From Ignavibacteria bacterium (GTDB taxonomy: Bacteria > Bacteroidota > Ignavibacteria > Ch128b), in assembly GCA_013177855.1 (NCBI GenBank), contig JABLYA010000001.1, positions 605,231 through 669,230 of the forward strand: a stretch of 64,000 nucleotides of DNA, in the 5' to 3' direction. Under the pieces are notes generated by a model that had not been told where the DNA came from, did not search any database, and saw only the letters and a list, made by a program, of their open reading frames with translations. This document shows positions 8,654-17,856 of this stretch, piece after piece (within the stretch, counting starts at the first letter, position 1; the number at the start of each line of letters is the position of its first letter). The position numbers and the translations under genes were made by a program.

Positions 8654-10261
8654 TTATTCACCTTCAAAATTTTCGAGTAATTCTTTAATTCTTCGCATAA
8701 ATTTACCAGCCAATGCACCATCGATTAAACGATGGTCGTGGCAGAGAGAAATATACATCATATGTCGAATTGCAATTGTATCTTGACCATCAACTTCAAC
8801 TACAACTGGTTTCTTAGTTACAGCGCCAACACCAAGAATTGCAACTTCAGGTTGATTGATGATTGGATTGCCAAAGAGTGTTCCATACAATCCGTAATTT
8901 GTAATTGTGAATGTACTGTCTTTAACTTCATCTGGGAGAAGCTTTTTACTTCTTGCTCTGGTTGCTAAATCATAAATTGATTTTGCTAGTCCAGTAATGT
9001 TCTTCTCATCTGCATTTTTAATTACCGGAACAATTAATCCCATTGGTTCAAGAGCTACAGCAATTCCAATATTTATGTAATTTTTCAGCACTACATTTGT
9101 CCCATCAATTGAAGCATTTACATACGGAAATTCTTTCAATGCTTTAACGGTTGCGTCAACTATGAATGGTAGATAAGTTAATTTTATCCCTTCTCTTTGC
9201 AGAAATGCTTCTTTATTCTTTTGAATGTAATTATGAATTTTTGTCATATCGACTTCTTGAATTCCGACCACATGAACTGATGTGTCTCTACTCTTTACCA
9301 TATGTTCCATAATTAACTGGCGCATGTGATCCATCGGCTCAATTTTTACTTTCTCACCTGGCTCAAATTTTACTTCAACCTTTTCTTCTACTGCCGGTTT
9401 CGAAACTACCTTTTCTTCTTTTCGAGCAGGTGCAATTTTACCAGCCTTCTTAAGCTCAATATAATTTAAGATGTCTTTTTTAGTTACTCTTCCACCTAAA
9501 CCAGTTCCTTCAATTGTTTCAAGCTCTTCAAATGAAATACCTTCTTGTCTTGCAATATTTAGAACAAGCGGAGAATAAAATCTTGATTTTTCTACTTTTT
9601 CAACTTGTTCTTTTTGAGTTGTAGTTTTAGCTTCTTTACTTTCAACTTTCTCAGTTACTGGTGTTTTAATTTCTTCTTTAACTTCTTCACGGGAAACTTT
9701 TAAGACATAACCGGTTGGAGAAATTCGAGCGACTACTACTCCTACATCAACAGTTTCTTGTTCATTCACTAAAATTTCAGCTAAAACACCTTCTGCTGGG
9801 GAAGGCACTTCAGTATCAACTTTATCAGTACTTATTTCGAAGAGTGTTTCATCTTTTGCAACTTTATCTCCAACTTTTTTATGCCATTTGATGATGGTTC
9901 CTTGAGTTACACTTTCACCCATCTTCGGCATAACAACATCAATAAGTTCTTGTTTGCCGGAACCATTTGATTTTTGCTCAACTGGCTTCGTTGGGGTTTC
10001 TGCAGGTTTGATTTCAGCATTAACATCGGTTTCAATCAAAGCGACAACTGTTCCAACAGGAACGGTTTCCTGTTCAAATACTTTTATCTCTGCCAATATT
10101 CCCGATGCAGGTGAAGGTATTTCGGTATCAACTTTATCGGTACTGATTTCAAAAATTATTTCGTCTTTATCAACTTTATCACCGACTTTCTTATGCCATT
10201 TAATAATAGTTCCTTCATTTACGCTTTCACCCATTTTGGGCATTACAACTTCTACTTTCAT
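8654..10261 (-). CDS. Dihydrolipoamide acyltransferase E2 with two lipoyl domains
   Basis: 535 residues. Two near-identical lipoyl domains (about 1-76 and 109-182), each with the lipoylated lysine in STDKVDTE; a Pro/Ala/Lys/Glu linker; a peripheral-subunit-binding domain (about 227-272, RFYSPLVLNIARQEGI...); then a catalytic acyltransferase domain ending with HDHRLIDG (about 508-515). It moves the acyl group from E1 to CoA in a 2-oxoacid dehydrogenase complex. It sits 10 nt after the fused E1 gene. The features and E1 partner fit a branched-chain 2-oxoacid complex best; a pyruvate complex is the alternative. Confidence 0.92.
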   Translation of the reverse strand: MKVEVVMPKMGESVNEGTIIKWHKKVGDKVDKDEIIFEISTDKVDTEIPSPASGILAEIKVFEQETVPVGTVVALIETDVNAEIKPAETPTKPVEQKSNGSGKQELIDVVMPKMGESVTQGTIIKWHKKVGDKVAKDETLFEISTDKVDTEVPSPAEGVLAEILVNEQETVDVGVVVARISPTGYVLKVSREEVKEEIKTPVTEKVESKEAKTTTQKEQVEKVEKSRFYSPLVLNIARQEGISFEELETIEGTGLGGRVTKKDILNYIELKKAGKIAPARKEEKVVSKPAVEEKVEVKFEPGEKVKIEPMDHMRQLIMEHMVKSRDTSVHVVGIQEVDMTKIHNYIQKNKEAFLQREGIKLTYLPFIVDATVKALKEFPYVNASIDGTNVVLKNYINIGIAVALEPMGLIVPVIKNADEKNITGLAKSIYDLATRARSKKLLPDEVKDSTFTITNYGLYGTLFGNPIINQPEVAILGVGAVTKKPVVVEVDGQDTIAIRHMMYISLCHDHRLIDGALAGKFMRRIKELLENFEGE

Positions 10262-10271
10262 TTGTCCTCCA

Positions 10272-12338
10272 TTAAAATTCTATTATTTCTTGAATAGCTT
10301 TTTTTATTTTCTCTTTGTGTGGTAAAACAAAATTTTCAAGATTTGGATGATAAGGAATGTGAGTATCGTGTGCAGCTAATCTTTTTACTGGACCATCAAG
10401 ATATTGGAAGCAATTATCAGAAATTAATGCAGCAATTTCAGCACCGAAACCTGCTGTTAATGTATCTTCATGAACAATTAAAACTTTTCCAGTTTTTCTA
10501 ACACTATTAAATATAGTTTCTTTATCTAATGGAATTATGGTTCGAACATCTATAATTTCAATTGAGTAATCTTTCAATTCTTGTGCAGCTTTAATTGATT
10601 CATGAACCATCAATCCCCAGGTTACGATTGTTAAATCGCTGCCTTCTTGTTTAATTGCTGCTTTACCAAATGGTATCATATAATCGATATCAGGTTCTGG
10701 CGACATCGCAAAAGTCTGACGATATAATCCCTTGTGTTCTAAGAATAAAACTGGATCATCCAGATGTATTGCTGTTTTAAGTAAACCTTTCGCATCTGAT
10801 GCATTCGAAGGATAAACAATATAAAGTCCAGGACAATGAGCAAAAAATCCTTCAATGTTTTGACTGTGATAAAGTCCACCATGAATAAAACCACCGCAAG
10901 CTGTTCTAATTACAACCGGTGCTGACCAGACACCATTTGAACGATATCGAATAGTTGCAAGTTCATCTCGTATTTGCTGCATTGCAGGCCAGATATAATC
11001 TGCAAATTGAATTTCAACAACAGGTTTTAATCCTCTTAACGCCATTCCAATTGCAACACCAACAATACTTGCTTCGGCGAGTGGAGAATTAAAAACTCTT
11101 TCTTTACCAAATTTTGAGGACAAACCTTTTGTTGCAGTAAAAACACCTCCTTTCGGATCAGCAACATCCTCGCCAAAAATATACATATTAGGATGTCGTT
11201 CCATTTCTTCCTTTAAAGCATGATTAATCGCATCAACCATTACTATTGGTTTACCGGGCTTTTCATTTTTCTCGTATTCAATATCCTTTCGATTTATTGA
11301 GTCAGAAAAAACATGTAAAAGTGCAGATTCAGGTTTTGGATCTGGTGCTGTCTCAGCCCAGGATGCAGCTTCTTCAACTCTATCGTGAACCTCTTTCTCT
11401 AACTCTTTGAAAGCAAGTTCAGTTAAAACTCCTTTTTCGATTAAAAGATTTTTGAATCTCTGAATTGGATCTTTTTGCTTTTCAGCTTCTAACTCTTCTT
11501 CACTCCGATATTTTCTATGATCATCGGATGATGAATGTGGTAGTAATCGAACCACATCTGCTTCTATCAAAACTGGTCCCTGTTTGCTTCTTGCATATTT
11601 TACTGCAGAAACAGCGGCAACATTTGCTTCGAGATAATTTGTCCCATCGACTTTTAATCTCAATAGGTTTTTATAACCTTTTGTCATTTCATAAATAGAG
11701 CCACCTTCGCCTGCTGTTTGATTTTCAACAGGAACAGAAATTGCCCAACGATTATTTTCAATTAAGAAAATTACTGGTAGCTTCTCTCTGCTTGCCCAGT
11801 TAACTGCTTCATGAAATTCACCTTCGCTTGTTGCACCTTCACCGGAAGAAACAACTGTAACTTCGTCTTTACCCAATTTTACTGAAGCTAAAGCACAACC
11901 AACTGCTTGAAGATATTGCGAACCTGTTGGACTTGATTGAGTTGGAATATTCAAAGATTTAGAGCCAAAGTGTCCCGGCATTTGTCTGCCGCCTGTGAAT
12001 GGATCATCTGCTTTACCAAATGAATGAAGAAAAATTTCTTCTGGTTTGATTCCTAAGGCAAGCGAAAAAGCAATTCCTCTGTAATAAGGAAAAGCCCAGT
12101 CATAACCGGGTTTAAGAGCTTTTGCCATTGCTACTTGAATTGCTTCATGTCCTGAACAGCCTATGTGGAAAAATACTTTTCCCTGTTTGAGTAACTTCAT
12201 CAACTTGTCATCAATGGTTCGAGAAAGAAGCATAACTCTCAAAACAGAGATAAGCTCTTCTTTTGTCATTCCCCCAGCAATTTCTTTTCTGCCAGTTGGT
12301 TTTTTTACGGTTTCTTTGTTTTTGTCGTTAAACGCCAT
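10272..12338 (-). CDS. 2-oxoacid dehydrogenase E1, fused alpha-beta subunits
   Basis: 688 residues carrying both halves of a heterotetrameric E1. Residues ~20-340 are the alpha half, with the TPP motif GEGATSEGEFHEAVNWASRE and the closing IENN. Residues ~360-688 are the beta half (VDAINHALKEEMERHPNMYI, GEDVADPKGGVF, FADYIWPAMQQI). Fused E1 of this length is common in Bacteroidota and is usually assigned to branched-chain 2-oxoacids. It decarboxylates the keto acid and passes the acyl group to lipoyl-E2. It overlaps lipB by 11 nt. Confidence 0.92.
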   Translation of the reverse strand: MAFNDKNKETVKKPTGRKEIAGGMTKEELISVLRVMLLSRTIDDKLMKLLKQGKVFFHIGCSGHEAIQVAMAKALKPGYDWAFPYYRGIAFSLALGIKPEEIFLHSFGKADDPFTGGRQMPGHFGSKSLNIPTQSSPTGSQYLQAVGCALASVKLGKDEVTVVSSGEGATSEGEFHEAVNWASREKLPVIFLIENNRWAISVPVENQTAGEGGSIYEMTKGYKNLLRLKVDGTNYLEANVAAVSAVKYARSKQGPVLIEADVVRLLPHSSSDDHRKYRSEEELEAEKQKDPIQRFKNLLIEKGVLTELAFKELEKEVHDRVEEAASWAETAPDPKPESALLHVFSDSINRKDIEYEKNEKPGKPIVMVDAINHALKEEMERHPNMYIFGEDVADPKGGVFTATKGLSSKFGKERVFNSPLAEASIVGVAIGMALRGLKPVVEIQFADYIWPAMQQIRDELATIRYRSNGVWSAPVVIRTACGGFIHGGLYHSQNIEGFFAHCPGLYIVYPSNASDAKGLLKTAIHLDDPVLFLEHKGLYRQTFAMSPEPDIDYMIPFGKAAIKQEGSDLTIVTWGLMVHESIKAAQELKDYSIEIIDVRTIIPLDKETIFNSVRKTGKVLIVHEDTLTAGFGAEIAALISDNCFQYLDGPVKRLAAHDTHIPYHPNLENFVLPHKEKIKKAIQEIIEF

Positions 12339-13050
12339 TTACGCCCTCCAGTAATATCGATGATTGTGAATTTGAAAATTCTTCTATTGAAAAGTAATAA
12401 TGAACATCATCATATCTAAAAATTTGCACGAAGTTTTCAATGAGATGGCTTTTCACTTCTTCGATCGAAATTTTTTTCTTTAAAATATTTTCAAGAGAAG
12501 TTACACCCTTATCAGTAATTCCGCAGGGAATTATTTTTCCGAAGTAACTTAAATCAGTATTTATGTTAAATGCAAATCCATGCATTGTTACCCAGCGAGA
12601 AACCTTAATTCCAATAGCTGCAATTTTTTCATTTCCTATCCAAACTCCAGTATATTTTGGATGGCGCTCTCCATCGATTTGATAAACTTTGAGAGTTTGA
12701 ATAATAATTTCTTCAAGTTCTCTTAAATATCTATGAATATCCTGATACAAGTTGTCAAGTTTAATTATTGGATAACCTACAATTTGTCCTGGACCGTGAT
12801 AGGTAATATCGCCGCCACGATCAATTTCAAACAAATCAATTTTTTCTTCAGTTAACTTTTGTGGACTTACAAGAAGATGTTCTCGTTTGGCGATTTTACC
12901 AAGTGTGTAAACATTTGAATGTTCAAGCAAGATAAAAACATCATCAATCCTGCCATCAACTCTGAGTTTATGTAATTGATGTTGAAAATCCCAAATCTTT
13001 TTATAGGGCTCAACGCCAAGATTGATAATATTTAATTTTCGCTTCTGCAT
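12328..13050 (-). CDS. lipB: Octanoyl-[ACP]:protein N-octanoyltransferase
   Basis: 240 residues. RGGDITYHGPGQ (78-89), the catalytic cysteine C176 in PCGITDKGVTSL and the lysine K142 in NEKIAAIGIKV identify LipB. It transfers octanoate from acyl carrier protein to lipoyl domains, giving LipA its substrate. Its 3' end overlaps the start of the fused E1 gene, so synthesis of cofactor and enzyme are coupled. Confidence 0.96.
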   Translation of the reverse strand: MQKRKLNIINLGVEPYKKIWDFQHQLHKLRVDGRIDDVFILLEHSNVYTLGKIAKREHLLVSPQKLTEEKIDLFEIDRGGDITYHGPGQIVGYPIIKLDNLYQDIHRYLRELEEIIIQTLKVYQIDGERHPKYTGVWIGNEKIAAIGIKVSRWVTMHGFAFNINTDLSYFGKIIPCGITDKGVTSLENILKKKISIEEVKSHLIENFVQIFRYDDVHYYFSIEEFSNSQSSILLEGVNGV

Positions 13051-13168
13051 TTATTTATGATTTCAAATTATTTCATTTTGTATTCAATCATTTATCTCAA
13101 ACAAAAAGCAATTTATTGTCACTAAAACAAAACCAGTTAAAGATTGGTTCAATTCAAATTTTCAAAAA

Positions 13169-14569
13169 TTATAAATGAATTGCTTCGTCATAAGCGTTTG
13201 CAGCTGCTTCCATAATTGCTTCGGAAAGAGTTGGATGTGCATGAACAGTTTTAAAAATTGATTCTCCAACTGCTTCCAGTGACTTTGCCAAACCAAGTTC
13301 TGCGATTAATTCTGTTGCATCCTGGCCAATAATATGCGCACCTAAGAGTTCACCATATTTTGCATCAAAAATTAATTTGACAAATCCTGTATTCTCACCA
13401 ACTGCAAGTGATTTACCATGACTTCTAAATGGATACTTTCCAATTTTAATTTCGTAGCCAAGCTCACGAGCTTTTTTCTCTGTCAATCCGATGCTGGCAA
13501 CCTGTGGCTGGCAGTAAGTACATCCAGGAATGTTTGTATAATCCACGCCGGGATGATGCAAACCTGCTAATTGTTCAACACAAGCAATACCTTCAGCTGA
13601 AGCAACATGAGCTAACCAGGGCGGACCATTAACATCTCCAATTGCATAAATATTTGGAACTGAAGTCTGATAAGTTTTTCTATCAACAACAATAAAACTT
13701 TTTTCTGTTTTTACTCCCACATTTTCCAGTCCAATATTTTCAATATTTCCCTGAACTCCAATTGCAACCAATGCAATTTCAGCATTTAAGGTTTCTTCTT
13801 TCCCGTTTGATTCAACTTTTACTTCAACGCCTGTATTAACCTTTTTCGCTGAAAGAACTTTTGTGTTAGTTAAAATTCGAATTCCATTTTTGGTAAATTC
13901 TTTTTCAAGGGTTTTGGCGACTTCTTCATCTTCAACAGGAAGAATTTGAGGCATCATTTCGATGAGAGTAATTTTAGTCCCAAGCTCATTGTAGAAATAG
14001 GCGAATTCAACTCCAATCGCACCAGCACCAATTATAATCATATCCTTTGGTTGTTTTTCTAAAATCATTGCTTCAGAGCTTGTTATAATTGATTTACGAT
14101 CAATCTCAATTCCTGGAATTTGTCTCGGACGTGCACCTGTTGCAATAATGATGTTTTTCGCTTTTACAAGACTTTTATTTCCAGAAGAATCTGTAACTTC
14201 AATTGTATTCTTATCAATCAATTTCCCATAGCCATCATATTTATCAATCTTATTCTTTCTCATTAAAAATTCTACACCTTTAACAATGCGGGCAGAGACA
14301 TCACGACTTCTTTTAATTATTTTAGAAAAATCTACACTATAATCTTTGATTTCAATACCAAACTCTGATGCTTTTTTGATAGTGTGAAGAACTTCGGCAT
14401 TTTTAAGAAGTGCTTTTGTGGGAATACATCCCCAGTTCAAACAAATACCGCCGAGTTTATCTTTTTCAATAATTGCTGTTTTAAATTTTAATTGTGCAGC
14501 GCGAATTGCGGCAACATAACCGCCTGGACCACCGCCAATGACAGCAATATCATAAATTTGTTCTGACAT
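13169..14569 (-). CDS. lpdA: Dihydrolipoamide dehydrogenase (E3)
   Basis: 466 residues. An N-terminal FAD-binding GGGPGGYVAA motif, the redox disulphide C43-C48 in GGICLNWGCIPTK, a central NAD-binding GAGAIGVEFA, and a C-terminal HAHPTLSEAIMEA with the catalytic His-Glu pair. It reoxidises dihydrolipoamide with NAD+. Probably first gene of the lpdA-lipB-E1-E2-lipA run; 118 nt separate it from lipB, with a weak 5-bp hairpin (AACCA/TGGTT) and a T-rich stretch in the gap that may reduce read-through. Confidence 0.96.
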   Translation of the reverse strand: MSEQIYDIAVIGGGPGGYVAAIRAAQLKFKTAIIEKDKLGGICLNWGCIPTKALLKNAEVLHTIKKASEFGIEIKDYSVDFSKIIKRSRDVSARIVKGVEFLMRKNKIDKYDGYGKLIDKNTIEVTDSSGNKSLVKAKNIIIATGARPRQIPGIEIDRKSIITSSEAMILEKQPKDMIIIGAGAIGVEFAYFYNELGTKITLIEMMPQILPVEDEEVAKTLEKEFTKNGIRILTNTKVLSAKKVNTGVEVKVESNGKEETLNAEIALVAIGVQGNIENIGLENVGVKTEKSFIVVDRKTYQTSVPNIYAIGDVNGPPWLAHVASAEGIACVEQLAGLHHPGVDYTNIPGCTYCQPQVASIGLTEKKARELGYEIKIGKYPFRSHGKSLAVGENTGFVKLIFDAKYGELLGAHIIGQDATELIAELGLAKSLEAVGESIFKTVHAHPTLSEAIMEAAANAYDEAIHL

Positions 14570-14595
14570 ATTCTTTTTTCATCCTTATTTTGTTC

Positions 14596-14624
14596 AATTT
14601 AAACATAGATTAAAGTTTTTTCAA
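14596..14624 (-). promoter_or_regulatory. Candidate sigma-70-type promoter for the lpdA operon
   Basis: On the minus strand TTGAAA (14624-14619) and TAAATT (14601-14596) are separated by exactly 17 bases and end 27 nt before the lpdA ATG. Fits the general bacterial -35/-10 pattern, but AT-rich DNA gives such matches by chance. Confidence 0.35.
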
Positions 14625-14754
14625 TGAAATTAATTTGGTGTTGACTGTTTGCTTTAATTAGATGTTATTTAAATGATAAAGTTTTAGGTGTGAATTCAGA
14701 AATAAAAACGAACCCTTTAAGCTCAATATTCTATTGTTTCTGCTACCAATTTTT

Positions 14755-15585
14755 TTATTCTTTCACACTGCCAAGAGTTAATCCTGAAACCAAATATCTG
14801 CTCAGAACAATGAAAAGAATTACAACTGGAATACTGACAATTAAAGATGCAGCAGCGTATAGTCCCCATTCAGTTGTAAGATTTGATTGGAATGATTTTA
14901 ATCCAATTGGTAAAGTATAAAGATTTCTATCCTGAAGAATTTGAGCTGCAACAATATACTCTGACCAGGCAGACATAAATGAGAAAAGAGCAGTAATAAC
15001 CAAAGCGGGTGATGCAAGTGGAAGAATAATTTTATAGAATGCCTGCCATCTCGTACATCCATCAATTCTTGCGGCCTCCTCGAGACTGAATGGAATTGTA
15101 TCGTAGTAACCTTTCATCTGCCAGACACAAAAAGGAAGCGCAGTAGAAGAATAAACAATAACAATTCCAAGATAACTATTGAGTAATCCCAGCTTCATCA
15201 ACATAATATACATTGGAAGTAAAAGCATCGTAGCTGGAAACATTTGAGTTACCATTAATCCAAGCATTGCTGATTTCTTTCCGATGAACTTAAATCTTGA
15301 AAGTGAATATCCTGCAGTGGATGCCAGTGAAACTCCTGTCAAAGTGACTACAAAAGAAATGAAAGTTGAATTAAAAAGCCATTTCAAAAAATCGGTTTCG
15401 GTAAATAATTTCACATAAGACTCAAAGGTCGCATTTTCAGGAATGATTTCGAGAGAAGTTGATAATAATTTATCGCCGGGACGAAGTGAGACTGTAAATA
15501 CATTTATTACCGGATAAATAGTGGCTAAAGTGAAGAAGATTAGAAAAACAAAGATAATCCAATTGATTAATTTACTTTCTTTCAT
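14755..15585 (-). CDS. Carbohydrate ABC transporter permease (MalG-like)
   Basis: 276 residues with about six membrane helices and the EAA loop EEAARIDGCTRWQAFYKIILPLASP (around 168-192) that docks the ATPase. The C-terminal KE ending and YLVSGLTLGSVK segment are typical of MalG/LacG-type permeases for oligosaccharides. It follows the binding-protein/permease fusion by 1 nt and is the last gene of the operon. No ATPase gene is present in this operon, so a MalK/MsmX-type subunit encoded elsewhere must drive it. Confidence 0.9.
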   Translation of the reverse strand: MKESKLINWIIFVFLIFFTLATIYPVINVFTVSLRPGDKLLSTSLEIIPENATFESYVKLFTETDFLKWLFNSTFISFVVTLTGVSLASTAGYSLSRFKFIGKKSAMLGLMVTQMFPATMLLLPMYIMLMKLGLLNSYLGIVIVYSSTALPFCVWQMKGYYDTIPFSLEEAARIDGCTRWQAFYKIILPLASPALVITALFSFMSAWSEYIVAAQILQDRNLYTLPIGLKSFQSNLTTEWGLYAAASLIVSIPVVILFIVLSRYLVSGLTLGSVKE

Positions 15586-15586
15586 T

Positions 15587-17833
15587 TTAATAAACCGATT
15601 CTGTTGCTCTTGTTCGTTTTAAGAAAGTCAAACTCATCACAAGTAATATCAAAAAGATTATCATACTGAAAGCAGCAGCATAACCATATCTATAAAGATT
15701 AAATGCAGCTTTATAAACATATGATACGAGAATATGAGTTTGATCCGAAGGTTCACCAGCATTACTAACAAGCCATACAACATTTAAGTTATTAAATGTC
15801 CAGATAATTCCGAGTGTAATTGCTGGTATCATAACAGGCTTGATTAATGGAATTGTAATTTTACGAAGTTTTTGGAACCAATTTGCCCCTTCAATTTCAG
15901 CTGCTTCATACAACTCATTTGGAATGCTTTGAAGTGCACCGAGTGCGATCACCATCATAAAAGGAAATCCAAGCCAAACATTCGTAATGATTACTGCAAT
16001 GAATGCTTCAAGAGGACTTTTTAACCACTCAACTGGAGGAAGTGATAGATATTTTGTTAAGATTATATTGATAGCTCCATATTCATAATTAAACATTCCA
16101 CGCCAGGTTAAAGCAACAATGTATTGTGGAATTGCCCAGGGTAAAATCAATAAAGTTCTAAAGATTGTTTTACCCGGAATTTTTCGATTTAATAAAATTG
16201 CAAGTGCAACACCAATTGTCACATGAAAGAACACATTAACAACTGTCCAGATAATTGTTTTTAAAAAAACCGTATAAAAAATTGGTTCAGAAAAAACTTT
16301 TATATATTGATTAAAGCCGATGATACTCCAATCGTTTATGTGCCTTAAATTCATATTTGAAAAAGATAAAACAATATTGTAAACAAACGGATAAATAATG
16401 ACCAGTATCATCACAATAAATGCGGGAAGGACAAGATAATAAGCAAAACTATTTCTCGATAAATCTTTTATGAATGCTAAAATTGTCTTCCGTGATAAAA
16501 ACAAGACTACAATTAATCCAATAGTAAATGTTAAGATAAAAATCAGCTCTGCATAAGTTGAAGAAACATCTTCATTCATTTCCTGTATCTTTTTTACAGC
16601 TTCTTCCTGCATTTTCTGAGCTGCGATTTCAGGTTTCATTGCACCGCCAAGCACAGCCTGATAATATGGACGCATCGCATCCCAGACAGCTCTCATTTCC
16701 GAGATAATTGGCATTGGTTTGCCAAGCTCAATTTGCCTTTGCGAGTTAATCAAAATCTCGTTTTCTTTTATGAATGGATCATTGTAAACTGATTTATGAG
16801 TTGGGAAGGTATTTAATTCTTTTGCAGTTTCGAGTTGCTGTTCAGGTGCAAGTAAAAATTCGAGTAACAATTTTATAGCGGGTAATTTTTCTGGATTAAC
16901 ATTAGCATTAATTGAATATCCTTTCCCTGAAATCATCGGTGCTGCATAAAGTCCTGTCTCTTCAATTAATGGCAATGGAGCAATTCCATAATCAATTCCT
17001 GCTTTGCCATAACTTGCCCAGCTCCAATCTCCATTTATAATCATACCAGCTTTACCTTCCTTGAAAAGAACATCAGCAATATCATAATCAGCTTCGCCGG
17101 GAATAATTTTATACTTATCTCGCAGATCAGCAATGAATTTCAAACCTTTTATCATTGCTTCAGAGTTGAGTGTTGGGTTGTTTTTTTCATCAAAAACCCA
17201 GCCGCCAAATCCAGTCAAAAATGGTATAAAGAAAAACGGCTCCGTATAATTCCAGACCAAACCATATTGCTCTGGCTTTCCATCGTTATTAAAATCTTTT
17301 GTGATTTGTTTACCAATTTCAATTAATTCTTTATCTGTTTTAGGTGGATTTTTGACAAGCTTTTTGTTATAAACAAGTGCAAGATGATTACCAAGCTTAT
17401 CGGCTATCATCCACAGATGATTATTGCTCCAGATCAACCCTTTCTCATTAAACTGATTTAAGAATTTATTTGAAAAAATTGTATCGAGAGGAAGAATTAT
17501 ATTCATTATTTCAAATGGTCCAACTTGATCTTGCGGACCATAAACAATCTCAGGTCCCTGACCACCAATTGCTGCAATAATAAACCCACTTCTTAATTCT
17601 TCTGTTTCCTTATAAATCTGATTGACGCTGATTTCAGGATGTAATTTCATAAACCTATCGAGTTGACGCTGAAGAACTTCTCGTTCATCAACTCTCATTT
17701 GATGCCAGATCGTAATTTGAATTTGATTGTTAGGTTTTTTACTGCAGGAGAGAAAGATGAATGAAATGAAAAGAATTGTTAAGATTAAAAGATTAAATTT
17801 TGATTTTATATACTTCATTTCTGTCTTCTTCAA
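15587..17833 (-). CDS. Fusion of sugar-binding lipoprotein and MalF-like ABC permease
   Basis: 748 residues, about the sum of a MalE-like (~400) and a MalF-like (~300) protein. The N-terminus has a signal peptide ending at a probable lipidated cysteine (FLSC, C30), followed by a family-1 solute-binding domain (ITIWHQMRVDEREVLQ..., GGQGPEIVYGPQD, KAGMIINGDWSW). After about residue 420 come a membrane helix, a short linker and then a binding-protein-dependent permease with six helices and the EAA loop EAAEIEGANWFQKLRKITIPL. It should capture oligosaccharide and pass it directly to its own channel half. The GH13 amylase in the same run makes maltodextrin a likely substrate. The fusion is seen in one continuous frame without any stop. 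Confidence 0.88.
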   Translation of the reverse strand: MKKTEMKYIKSKFNLLILTILFISFIFLSCSKKPNNQIQITIWHQMRVDEREVLQRQLDRFMKLHPEISVNQIYKETEELRSGFIIAAIGGQGPEIVYGPQDQVGPFEIMNIILPLDTIFSNKFLNQFNEKGLIWSNNHLWMIADKLGNHLALVYNKKLVKNPPKTDKELIEIGKQITKDFNNDGKPEQYGLVWNYTEPFFFIPFLTGFGGWVFDEKNNPTLNSEAMIKGLKFIADLRDKYKIIPGEADYDIADVLFKEGKAGMIINGDWSWASYGKAGIDYGIAPLPLIEETGLYAAPMISGKGYSINANVNPEKLPAIKLLLEFLLAPEQQLETAKELNTFPTHKSVYNDPFIKENEILINSQRQIELGKPMPIISEMRAVWDAMRPYYQAVLGGAMKPEIAAQKMQEEAVKKIQEMNEDVSSTYAELIFILTFTIGLIVVLFLSRKTILAFIKDLSRNSFAYYLVLPAFIVMILVIIYPFVYNIVLSFSNMNLRHINDWSIIGFNQYIKVFSEPIFYTVFLKTIIWTVVNVFFHVTIGVALAILLNRKIPGKTIFRTLLILPWAIPQYIVALTWRGMFNYEYGAINIILTKYLSLPPVEWLKSPLEAFIAVIITNVWLGFPFMMVIALGALQSIPNELYEAAEIEGANWFQKLRKITIPLIKPVMIPAITLGIIWTFNNLNVVWLVSNAGEPSDQTHILVSYVYKAAFNLYRYGYAAAFSMIIFLILLVMSLTFLKRTRATESVY

Positions 17834-17856
17834 ATTTATTTATTCAGTAATCAACT

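Noticed and set aside
9954-10325. 123-codon frame opposite the lipoyl domains of E2
   Set aside because: It is an antisense shadow of the repeated lipoyl domains, without a ribosome-binding site or recognisable domain.
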